Assembly: GCF_002931075.1 (NCBI RefSeq)
Contig: NZ_PSTQ01000015.1
Location: 1-64,000, forward strand
From: Pseudoclavibacter sp. AY1F1
GTDB taxonomy: Bacteria > Actinomycetota > Actinomycetes > Actinomycetales > Microbacteriaceae
Length of the DNA: 64,000 nucleotides
Direction of reading: 5' to 3'
Shown here one piece after another: positions 55,487-63,048 of the stretch. The position numbers were made by a program, and so were the translations under genes. The number at the start of each line of letters is the position of its first letter. The first letter of the stretch is position 1. The notes under the pieces are model-generated. The model searched no databases, was not told the origin of the DNA, and saw nothing but the letters and a program-made list of their open reading frames with translations.

Positions 55487-56512
55487 CTACCGGCGTGCCC
55501 CGTAGCCGACCAGCTCACGGAGCCAAGCAACACCCCGCACACTCGCCCCAACCTCGGTGACTCGTTCACCGAGTTCTCGGTCGCTCGTAACGACCGTCAC
55601 GGACTCCCCCAGAGCCAGCCGGCGGCGAGCCTCAGCGACGATTGCGTCGTCACCGGAGGCCGGGGCTCTGACGACGCTGACGGAAGCGTGCGCCGCCGAT
55701 TCGCTGGCCGCTGGGCAGCGGGCATCCCGGGCGGCGCCCTCGACGACCACAGCGAACTCAGGGAACCAGCGGTCCCCGGCGAGACCGAGTTCTTCCGCGG
55801 AGATTCCCCCACCGGTCGCACTCGGCGCGGAGCTCGAGGGCGCGTCCGACGAGAAGTTGGAGCTCAAGGCGCGGGATGCGACGTCCGGCGACCCGGCCAG
55901 CGCGAACGCGTGCACCTTGGCCAGCAGCCGCTCGGCGGCCCCCACGCGGTCGCGCCACCAGCCGTCCGGCACCGAGCCGACGACGTTCCCACCGTCGACG
56001 ATGATCGTGGGCCTTACCGCGAGCGCCGAGCGCAGCCCGGGCCAGCTCGCCGCGAAGCCGTGGTGCAGGGGAAGCGCGTCGACTTCGTCGATGGGCACCC
56101 AACGCAGCTCGAGGCTCTCGGCGTCGGCGATGACGGGGTCGAACGGGTCCGTCACGCGGGCCACCAGGGTCGTGTAGCGCCAGAAGCCGAGCTCGAGCAC
56201 ACTCGTGAACAAGGGGGCAACGGCGTCGGCGGGCACGCCTGCCTCCTCGGCCGCCTCGCGCAGCGCGCCGACGGCGGGCAGCTCACCTTCGTGCAGCGCC
56301 CCGCCAGGAATGCCCCAGGTTCCCCCGTGGTGGCTCCATTCCGCGCGGTGCTGCAGGAGGATGCCACGCTGAGGGTCGACGGCAACAAGTCCAGCGGCCC
56401 CGAACCGGCCCCAATAGCGCTGCCCGGTCTCCGAGTAGACCCAGGCGTCCCCCGGATCGCGCGGCCCATGCAGGCGTCGAGACACCTGGCTGCTCACGGG
56501 GGAAGTCGTCAC
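55487..56512 (-). CDS. NUDIX hydrolase fused to a PIN/NYN-like domain
   Basis: A 341-residue fusion. Residues ~30-170 are a NUDIX hydrolase (FGAAGLVAVDPQRGILLQHRAEWSHHGGTWGIPGG, box GALHEGELPAVGALREAAEEAG). The C-terminal half opens with PTIIVDGGNVVGSVPDGWWRDR and ends SVTVVTSDRELGERVTEVGASVRGVAWL, which is the order of acidic residues in PIN/NYN (YacP-like) RNases. Such fusion could join nucleotide cleavage with RNA cleavage. GTG 56512 is the likely start; the frame runs to 56710 without support. Confidence 0.82.
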   Translation of the reverse strand: MTTSPVSSQVSRRLHGPRDPGDAWVYSETGQRYWGRFGAAGLVAVDPQRGILLQHRAEWSHHGGTWGIPGGALHEGELPAVGALREAAEEAGVPADAVAPLFTSVLELGFWRYTTLVARVTDPFDPVIADAESLELRWVPIDEVDALPLHHGFAASWPGLRSALAVRPTIIVDGGNVVGSVPDGWWRDRVGAAERLLAKVHAFALAGSPDVASRALSSNFSSDAPSSSAPSATGGGISAEELGLAGDRWFPEFAVVVEGAARDARCPAASESAAHASVSVVRAPASGDDAIVAEARRRLALGESVTVVTSDRELGERVTEVGASVRGVAWLRELVGYGARR

Positions 56513-56697
56513 CCCGCCAGCTTCACACGACGATGGCACCCTGCCAAGGGCCCGGGCCCATGGACGTAACAGATCGAGGGGTTGCCTCCTGGCGGTACCA
56601 GGCCGACTCTGTATGCACTCGGCCTGTGGATGCGCACCCCTCCACAGGCGTGGAACGTTCGCGTTCCTGCGCCGCTCACCGCGCGCAGACTCGTCGC

Positions 56698-57123
56698 ATG
56701 ACAGCGACACCAGCTCCGATGACCCAGCCCATTTCCACCGACAGCGAGGTCCTGCGCCACGTGACCGCCCTCGTCGGCCAGGCCTACCGACGCCAACTCT
56801 GGCTCATGTTCCTCGACTCGGACGACCACCCCCTCCCGGTGCTCATGCCGATCGAGGCGTACCCGCACCGACCCACCTACCCGCAGCTGGAGAAGATCGC
56901 GGCTGCGATCGCGGACATTATGGAGGATGTCGAGGCGGCGAGTGTCATCCTCACGTGGGAGCGGCCGGGGCCAGGCGATTCGACGCCGGATGAGCGGCTG
57001 TGGGCGGCGGCCCTCGGCATCGCGTGCGAGGTCAGGGAGCTCTCCGTGCGGGCACAGCTCCTCGCATCCCGGGAGGGCGTGCGCCTCTTCGAGAAAGTCG
57101 AGTACTTCGCCGTGGCGGCGTGA
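56698..57123 (+). CDS. Conserved hypothetical protein
   Basis: A 141-residue soluble protein: EVLRHVTALVGQAYRRQLWLMFLDSDDHPLPVLMPIEAYPHRP then helices and the strand AASVILTWERPGPGDSTPDERLWAAAL. It is common in actinobacteria as a small uncharacterised protein, as far as I can tell. CAGACT lies 6 nt before ATG 56698 (leaderless-like); ATG 56719 is an alternative. Divergent from the NUDIX-NYN gene. Confidence 0.7.
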   Translation: MTATPAPMTQPISTDSEVLRHVTALVGQAYRRQLWLMFLDSDDHPLPVLMPIEAYPHRPTYPQLEKIAAAIADIMEDVEAASVILTWERPGPGDSTPDERLWAAALGIACEVRELSVRAQLLASREGVRLFEKVEYFAVAA

Positions 57124-57173
57124 GCCCCGCCCCTGGAGGATCGGCCTGGACAGCGCGTCTGCCGCCCCGACTG

Positions 57174-59348
57174 TCAGTCGGAGGTCAGCACGACGAGCCG
57201 TTGCGTCGCCCTCGTCATGGCGACGTAGCGGTCGACCGCACCCTCGATGCCCGTTCCGAAGCCCTCCGGGTCGATGAGCACCACGAGGTCGAACTCGAGC
57301 CCCTTAGCCGTCTCGGGCGTGAGCGAGCGCACACGACCCCGGTTGTCGAAGCGGACCCCGGTGTTGCTGGTGTCACCGCCCACCGCCGTGATGACACACG
57401 CGATGCCCTCGAGGTTCTCGTCGAGCCAGGCATCCAGCACATCCTGGAGGTCGGCGACGCCGCCGTGCACAACGGGCATGCCGCTGCTGCGCACCGACAC
57501 CGGCACATTCGCATCCGGAAGCGCCTCGAGGATGACGGGCGCCGCCTCGACCATGACCTCTTCGGGTGTGCGGTAGTTGATCGTGAGCTGGGCCACCTCA
57601 ACCTTCGGCAGACCGATGCGTCGCAGCCGCTCCTCCCACGTCTCACGGAACCCGTGGCGCGCCTGCGCCCGGTCGCCGACGATCGTGAAGCTCCTCGAAG
57701 GGCACCTCACGAGCAGCATCGCCCACTCGGCGTCCGTGAGCTCCTGAGCCTCGTCGATGACCACGTGCGCGAACGGCCCAGCGAGCTCGTCAGAATCGAC
57801 GGGCGGGAGGGAGTCCTCGTCGATGAGCGAGCGCTGCGCGTCCTCGACCCGCAGCATCGTGACCACACCCTCGCCATCGTCGTCACCCTCGATGAGGTTG
57901 TCGACCACGTGCGACATGTTCTCCTGCTGCGACGCCAGCGCCTCCGCCCGCCGTGCCCGCTGCCTGAACTCGTTCGGGTCACCCGTGAGTCGCCTCGCCG
58001 CGTCGATGAGCGGGAGGTCGGAGGTGGTCCAGGCGCGAGCATCCGCCCGCTGCAGCTGACGCACCTCGCCCGCACTCAACTCGGGGGCACACCACTGCAG
58101 GTACGCCGGCACCGACCACAGGTCGGCGATCACCGACGCCGGGTCAAGCAGCGGCCAGGCCTTCGCGAACGCCAGTCGCAGCCGCTCGTCTCGCAGCAGC
58201 GACGCGCGCACCGTGGACTCGGCGACCTCCGGCGAACGCTTGTCGACCAGCAGCCGAAGCACCTCCTCCCACACCTGCTCCCGCGCCTCGTTGTGCGTCA
58301 GCCCGGGCTCGTACGCCACGAACGCCTCAGCCCAGTCGGCCGCATCAAGGGTCAACTCCTGCGAGTCGGTGGTCGTCACCGTGAAGGGAGTCCGCGGCGG
58401 ACGCTGGTGGTACCGCACAGCCTTTCCAACGGCGCGCACCAGATCAAGCGACGACTTCAAGCGGGCGACGGATGCATCGGCCTCGTCACGCGCCCTGGCC
58501 CCCTCCGGCAGCAGGTCGCGCAGCGTGCAGAGGTGCACGCTGTCCTCCCCGAGGCTCGGCAGCACGTTCGCAACGTAGTTCAGGTACGGACGACTCGGGC
58601 CCACGAACAGGACCCCGCCGCGCCCCTGCTTGAAGCGCGGGTCCGAGTAGAGCAGGAACGCCGTGCGGTGCAGCGCTACTACCGTCTTGCCGGTTCCCGG
58701 GCCACCGTCCACGACCAGCGCCCCACGCGAACTCGCCCGGATGATCGCATCCTGGTCTGCCTGGATCGTGCCCAGCACGTCACGCATCTCCCCAGAACGG
58801 GCCGTGCCGAGGCTCGCGATGAACGACGACTGATCATCAAGCGCCACCCGGCCGACCATGTCGCCAGGCACGAACACCTCGTCCCAATAGTCGACGACCC
58901 GCTCCACGTTCCAGCGGTAGCGACGCCGGCTCGCGAGGCCATGCGGACTTGCGTGCGTCGCCGCGAAGAACGGCTCAGCCGCCGGGACCCGCCAGTCGAT
59001 CAGCAAACGACGCCCATCCTCGTCGGCAAGCCCGAACCGGCCCACGTACACGTCAGGCGAGCCGTCCGCCGGCGTCATACGACCCAGGCACGCATCAACC
59101 CCGAACCGCTCAAGCCCACGAAGCTGCCGCGAGAGGCGGTGGATGTCCGTATCCCGGTCGAGCGCCTGCTGACCTGCCCCACCGTCCGTGAGCCGCAACT
59201 CGTCGAGCCGCGACGCGAGCTCACGCTTCTGGCGCGACAGCGCGTCGGCGATCGCCGCGAACTGGTCGGCGTCCTCCCCCACAAGAGCGGGGTCCGACTT
59301 GAACGACAGATGCGGCGGCAGGGCAAAGACTTCAGCAGGAGGTGTCAC
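57174..59348 (-). CDS. helR: HelR, RNA polymerase-recycling helicase-like ATPase (rifamycin resistance)
   Basis: A 724-residue UvrD/HelD-like ATPase. The N-terminal coiled coil (LSRQKRELASRLDELR), RFGLADEDGRRLLIDWRVPAAEPFF, LDDQSSFIASLGTARSGEMRDVLGTIQADQDAIIR, Walker A DGGPGTGKTVVALHR (about residues 215-222), Walker B HVVIDEAQELTD and VAMTRATQRLVVL are all HelR-like. HelR removes rifamycin-bound RNA polymerase from promoters, giving tolerance. GTG 59348 is the start. A rifamycin-associated element lies 26-44 nt upstream, so rifamycin induction is expected. The 799-aa plus-strand ORF here is a shadow. Confidence 0.9.
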   Translation of the reverse strand: MTPPAEVFALPPHLSFKSDPALVGEDADQFAAIADALSRQKRELASRLDELRLTDGGAGQQALDRDTDIHRLSRQLRGLERFGVDACLGRMTPADGSPDVYVGRFGLADEDGRRLLIDWRVPAAEPFFAATHASPHGLASRRRYRWNVERVVDYWDEVFVPGDMVGRVALDDQSSFIASLGTARSGEMRDVLGTIQADQDAIIRASSRGALVVDGGPGTGKTVVALHRTAFLLYSDPRFKQGRGGVLFVGPSRPYLNYVANVLPSLGEDSVHLCTLRDLLPEGARARDEADASVARLKSSLDLVRAVGKAVRYHQRPPRTPFTVTTTDSQELTLDAADWAEAFVAYEPGLTHNEAREQVWEEVLRLLVDKRSPEVAESTVRASLLRDERLRLAFAKAWPLLDPASVIADLWSVPAYLQWCAPELSAGEVRQLQRADARAWTTSDLPLIDAARRLTGDPNEFRQRARRAEALASQQENMSHVVDNLIEGDDDGEGVVTMLRVEDAQRSLIDEDSLPPVDSDELAGPFAHVVIDEAQELTDAEWAMLLVRCPSRSFTIVGDRAQARHGFRETWEERLRRIGLPKVEVAQLTINYRTPEEVMVEAAPVILEALPDANVPVSVRSSGMPVVHGGVADLQDVLDAWLDENLEGIACVITAVGGDTSNTGVRFDNRGRVRSLTPETAKGLEFDLVVLIDPEGFGTGIEGAVDRYVAMTRATQRLVVLTSD

Positions 59349-59373
59349 GATCGCTCATTCTGGTCCCTCGACG

Positions 59374-59392
59374 GGGTCTTGCGGCAAGCCCC
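59374..59392. promoter_or_regulatory. Rifamycin-associated element (RAE) upstream of helR
   Basis: GGGTCTTGCGGCAAGCCCC, a 19-bp inverted repeat with centre G that differs from the RAE I recall (GGGGCTTGC-G-GCAAGCCCC) by one base. On the minus strand it lies just downstream of a TATAGA -10-like hexamer (59405-59400), at the expected start of the helR transcript. Confidence 0.82.
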
Positions 59393-59499
59393 CCGGTGAT
59401 CTATACCTTGAAAGAGGCAGGCAACCCCGAACGTGCGCACAATCCGGCGCCTCAACTCGGGCCCTCGCCTCGGCCCCGCGATGCTGGCACGCCCGCACG

Positions 59500-60639
59500 T
59501 CATCTGATTCCGACGCCCGGTTTCCCGGGCATGTCAGGCCCCGACCGCCGCGACCTCCGCGACCATGGGCGCCACTCGAGCACGACGGCGATCCCGATCG
59601 CGACCGCCACCCCGATGGCCGTCTCCACGCCCCGCTCCAGCAGCAGCTGCGCAGCCGAGACATCTCCGGCGAGGCGCCCCATGACAAGTACAAGCGGCGT
59701 CAGGAACAGCAGTCCGATCGTGTAGTTGCGCACGATGAAGAGCTCGACGCCGCCCTGCAGGGCGATCACGAGCAGCACCACAGCAAGCCCACTCGGTTCG
59801 AAGCCAAGCAGCACCGCCGCGACCCCGAGGCCAAGCACCGTGCCGACAAGTCGGTGCGTCGCCCGCAGCACGCGGTGGAACCCCGTCGCCGCCGAGAGCC
59901 CAGCAATCGCCGACACCATCGCCCAGTACGGATGACCGATGCCGATCAGCAGCGGGATCGCGCCAGCGATCAGCGTGCCGACCGCAAACATCGCCCCGCG
60001 ACCCAGCGCCGTCGAACGCACCGGCCGGACCGACCTGATCGAGCCGGTCACGGGCGCAGCGCTCGCCACAGACGCAGCCTTCATACTCTCTCTTCGGGGT
60101 CGCGCCCTGTCGGCGAGCGCCCCGACCGCGCCGAACGCAAGCCCGAGCAGCAGCGACCAGACGGCGGTGAGCACGGCGACGCCGATCCCAGAGAGCAGCA
60201 CCTGGCCATCCACCGCGAGGGCCGCGATGCCGGCGAGGGCGAAGATCTGGAACATCGGCCCAGGAGGCGCCCAGCGCACCAGGTCGCCGAAGAGCGACAT
60301 GAGGAATGCCCACACTGCGGCGACGGGAAGCACAAGCCAGGCGCGATCGGGCGATAAGGCGATGAGCGCGCCCACGCCGACCGAGGCAAGCAGTGAGGCG
60401 GCCGCGATCGACTGCAGGCGGAGCCGACCGAAAGCGCCCAGCCCGCGGCCGTAGACGCTCGTGAATGCGCCGAAGACCGCGAAGATCGCAAGTCCCATGG
60501 AGTCGGTCGACCACAGCAGCACAAGCGGGGCCCCGATGGCGAGCGCCACTCTGAGCGCCACCCAGTGGTCCCGCCGGTATGGGCCCATCGTCGTGAGGTC
60601 GCGCCAACCGGGGATCATCTGGGGACGGGAAGCAGGCAT
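59500..60639 (-). CDS. FUSC-family membrane transporter (aromatic acid exporter-like)
   Basis: A 379-residue protein with two groups of membrane spans separated by a central basic segment (ADRARPRRESMK). SVYGRGLGAFGRLRLQSIAAA and the second half HPYWAMVSAIAGLSAATGFHRVLRATHRLVGTVLGLGVA fit the FUSC (fusaric acid resistance/YccC-like) fold. It probably exports aromatic acids or similar compounds. ATG 60639 has GGAG just upstream. It is divergent from the iron-uptake operon and lies behind the same regulatory gap. Confidence 0.85.
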   Translation of the reverse strand: MPASRPQMIPGWRDLTTMGPYRRDHWVALRVALAIGAPLVLLWSTDSMGLAIFAVFGAFTSVYGRGLGAFGRLRLQSIAAASLLASVGVGALIALSPDRAWLVLPVAAVWAFLMSLFGDLVRWAPPGPMFQIFALAGIAALAVDGQVLLSGIGVAVLTAVWSLLLGLAFGAVGALADRARPRRESMKAASVASAAPVTGSIRSVRPVRSTALGRGAMFAVGTLIAGAIPLLIGIGHPYWAMVSAIAGLSAATGFHRVLRATHRLVGTVLGLGVAAVLLGFEPSGLAVVLLVIALQGGVELFIVRNYTIGLLFLTPLVLVMGRLAGDVSAAQLLLERGVETAIGVAVAIGIAVVLEWRPWSRRSRRSGPDMPGKPGVGIR

Positions 60640-60703
60640 TACTCCATTGTCTCGCGCGCGTCGGGCACTTCTCCCCCAACCGACCCCGGCCACGTCGGCG
60701 AAC

Positions 60704-60722
60704 TTAAGATAGGCTGTCCTTA
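60704..60722. promoter_or_regulatory. DtxR/IdeR iron box
   Basis: TTAAGATAGGCTGTCCTTA matches 14 of 19 bases of the IdeR/DtxR consensus TTAGGTTAGGCTAACCTAA, including the central TAGGCT. It lies 175 bp before the siderophore-binding lipoprotein gene, so the uptake operon should be repressed by Fe(II)-DtxR. Confidence 0.8.
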
Positions 60723-60817
60723 CTCGAAGCCGAGTCATGCTGAGTGTTCAGCACGACCCGCTGGCTTGGCCCGTCCGCCCCCGAAGCGCCCGTGCGGCCC
60801 CTGCAACGGCTCCACAT

Positions 60818-60874
60818 CCGTGCCCGAAAACGCGACCCGTGCCCGAAACACCACCTGTGCGCGAAACACAGCCC
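60818..60874. repeat. Three 19-bp tandem units in the iron operon leader
   Basis: Units at 60818-60836, 60837-60855 and 60856-60874 begin CCGTGCCCGAAA, CCGTGCCCGAAA and TGTGCGCGAAA. A decayed fourth (ATCCCCGAACTGAGG) leads into the gene start. They lie in the probable 5' untranslated region. Function unknown. Confidence 0.75.
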
Positions 60875-60896
60875 ATCCCCGAACTGAGGATCCGCC

Positions 60897-61913
60897 ATGC
60901 CCAAAACGCTCACCACCCCCACCAGGCGCACCGCCGCCCGCATCCAGGGAGCCGGCCTGCTCGCCATCTCGGCGCTCCTGCTCGCTGGATGCGCTCCCGC
61001 CGACTCTGCCCCGGCAGCCGACGCGGAAGCGACGACGGCAGCATCCGGAACCGTGACGATCACCGACAACCACGGCGAGATCGAGGTTCCCGTGAACCCC
61101 GAGCGCGTCGTCGCGCTCGACAACACCACGTTCCAGACGCTCAGCGACTGGGGCATCGAGGTCGTCGCTGCCCCCAAGCCGCTCATGGAGAGCGTCTGGC
61201 CGGACCTTGCGGGCGGCGACGAGGTGCTCGACGTCGGACTCCACCGTGAGCCGAACCTCGAGGCCGTCATCGAAGCTGAGCCCGACCTCATCATCGGCGG
61301 TTACCGATTCCAGGACTACTACGAAGACCTCAAGGCGATCCAGCCGACCACGATCGAGATCAACGCCCGCGACGGCGAAGAGGCGACCAGCGAACTGAAG
61401 CGCCAGGTCGAGATCCTCGGCCAGATCTTCGACAAGGAAGAAGAAGCCGCCGAGACGATCGCCGCCTTCGACACCGCCATCGCCGACGCCAAGAGCGCCT
61501 ACGACGGCACCGACACGGTGGTCGGACTCATCACGTCCGGCGGCGAGATCGCCTACGCGGCACCGGGTGAGGGCCGCGGCGTCGGCCAGCTCTTCCCCAC
61601 AATCGGCCTCACCCCGGCCATTGACCAGGCCGCTGAAGACGCCTCCCACGGCGACGACATCAGCGTCGAGGCCATCGCGCAAGCCAACCCCGAGTGGATG
61701 ATCGTGCTCGACCGCGACGCCGGCACCGGCGAAGAGGGCGCGACGGCAGCCGCCGACCTCATCGCGGGCGCTGAGGCACTCCAGAACGTGCCAGCCGTGC
61801 AGAAGAACCAGATCGTCTACCTCGACCCGACGTTCTACCTCGACGAGGGCATCCAGGCCTACACCGGCCTCTACGCCGACGTCGCCGCCGCGTTCGCCGG
61901 AGCCAACAACTAG
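60897..61913 (+). CDS. Siderophore ABC transporter substrate-binding lipoprotein
   Basis: A 338-residue periplasmic-binding-protein-fold lipoprotein. Signal and lipobox LLAISALLLAGC give a lipidated Cys32. The mature part (VTITDNHGEIEVPVNPERVVALDNTTFQTLSDWGIEV, LIIGGYRFQDYYEDLKAI, YLDPTFYLDEGIQAYTGLY) matches FatB/YclQ-type binders of catecholate or petrobactin-like ferric siderophores. GAACTGAGG precedes ATG 60897. It is the first gene of the operon behind the DtxR box. Confidence 0.9.
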   Translation: MPKTLTTPTRRTAARIQGAGLLAISALLLAGCAPADSAPAADAEATTAASGTVTITDNHGEIEVPVNPERVVALDNTTFQTLSDWGIEVVAAPKPLMESVWPDLAGGDEVLDVGLHREPNLEAVIEAEPDLIIGGYRFQDYYEDLKAIQPTTIEINARDGEEATSELKRQVEILGQIFDKEEEAAETIAAFDTAIADAKSAYDGTDTVVGLITSGGEIAYAAPGEGRGVGQLFPTIGLTPAIDQAAEDASHGDDISVEAIAQANPEWMIVLDRDAGTGEEGATAAADLIAGAEALQNVPAVQKNQIVYLDPTFYLDEGIQAYTGLYADVAAAFAGANN

Positions 61914-61928
61914 GCAGCGCACCCGTTT

Positions 61929-61980
61929 CGTGCCCCGCCGCTCGGAAGGCGCCCCCACGTCGTCCGGGCAGCGGGGCACG
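61929..61980. promoter_or_regulatory. 10-bp inverted repeat between binding protein and permease genes
   Basis: CGTGCCCCGC pairs perfectly with GCGGGGCACG (61971-61980) around 32 nt. Such hairpins inside transporter operons often protect the binding-protein mRNA or lower expression of the permease genes. There is no T-run. Confidence 0.6.
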
Positions 61981-62034
61981 ACGCACTGACGCACTACCCC
62001 CGCATCCAGCCCGCCAGCCCACGACAGCGAGCGA

Positions 62035-63048
62035 ATGACAGCCACAGCCCCACCGCCAGCGACACCGGCGCCCCGCGCGGCGAACGCGCCGCGCGTGCCC
62101 CTCCTCAACCGCAAGGGCGCACTGCCCGTCGGCATCGCCGTCGTCCTCGGCCTCGCCGTGCTCTCGCTCTTCGTGGGCGCCTACGACATCGCAGGCAACG
62201 AGTTCGGTGGCGAGATGATCTGGATCTCCCGCGTCCCCCGCACCGTCTCCCTTGTGCTGGCGGGATGCGCCATGAGCGTCTCGGGGCTCATCCTGCAGCT
62301 CCTCACCCAGAACCGGTTCGTCGAGCCGACCACGACGGGCACCACCGAGTGGTCAGCCCTCGGCCTCCTCGTGAGCTACATCGTCGTCCCGGCAGCCGGC
62401 CTCACGACCCGCATGGTGATGGCCAGCGCCTCCGCCTTCATCGGCACCATGGTCTTCCTCGCCGTGCTGCGCCGAGTCGCTCTCCGCTCGGCCCTCATCG
62501 TGCCCCTCATCGGCATCATGCTCGGCGCCGTCGTCTCCGCCTTCACCACCTGGCTCGCGATCGAGACGAACTACCTGCAGATGCTCGGCACCTGGTTCAT
62601 GGGCAGCTTCACGAGCGTCGTCCGCGGCCGATACGAAGTGCTGTGGATCGTGGCCATCATCGTCGTCATCGCCTACTTCGTCGCCGACCGCTTCACCGTC
62701 GCCGGACTCGGCAAGGACATCGCCACCAACTTCGGCGTCAACTACAACCTCGTCATGTTCGTCGGTACTGCCCTCGTCGCCGTCGCCACCGGCGTCACGA
62801 CCGTCGTCGTCGGATTCCTGCCGTTCCTCGGGCTCATCGTGCCGAACCTCGTCTCCATGGCCCGCGGTGACAACCTCAGGTCGAACCTGCCGTGGGTGTG
62901 CGTGCTGGGCGTCGGCATCATCATCGTGTGCGACATCATCGGCCGCGTCATCCGCATGCCGTTCGAGCTGCCCGTCTCGATGATCCTCGGCATGGTCGGC
63001 GCCGCCGTCTTCATCTCCCTCCTGCTCCGGATGCGGCGCGATGGCTGA
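62035..63048 (+). CDS. FecCD-family iron-siderophore permease (first subunit)
   Basis: A 337-residue permease of the BtuC/FecCD group (YclN-like), about nine spans. RVPRTVSLVLAGCAMSVSGLILQLLTQNRFVEPTTTG includes the typical 'GxxLAxAGxxxQ' type helix start; FLPFLGLIVPNLVSMARGDNLRSNLPWVC is the ATPase-coupling loop region. It imports the ferric siderophore bound by the preceding lipoprotein. Its stop overlaps the next permease gene by 8 nt. Confidence 0.92.
   Translation: MTATAPPPATPAPRAANAPRVPLLNRKGALPVGIAVVLGLAVLSLFVGAYDIAGNEFGGEMIWISRVPRTVSLVLAGCAMSVSGLILQLLTQNRFVEPTTTGTTEWSALGLLVSYIVVPAAGLTTRMVMASASAFIGTMVFLAVLRRVALRSALIVPLIGIMLGAVVSAFTTWLAIETNYLQMLGTWFMGSFTSVVRGRYEVLWIVAIIVVIAYFVADRFTVAGLGKDIATNFGVNYNLVMFVGTALVAVATGVTTVVVGFLPFLGLIVPNLVSMARGDNLRSNLPWVCVLGVGIIIVCDIIGRVIRMPFELPVSMILGMVGAAVFISLLLRMRRDG

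Noticed and set aside
57000-59399. 799-codon open frame on the plus strand
   Set aside because: It is antisense to helR, His/Arg-rich, and has no start signal or known motif; a high-GC shadow.
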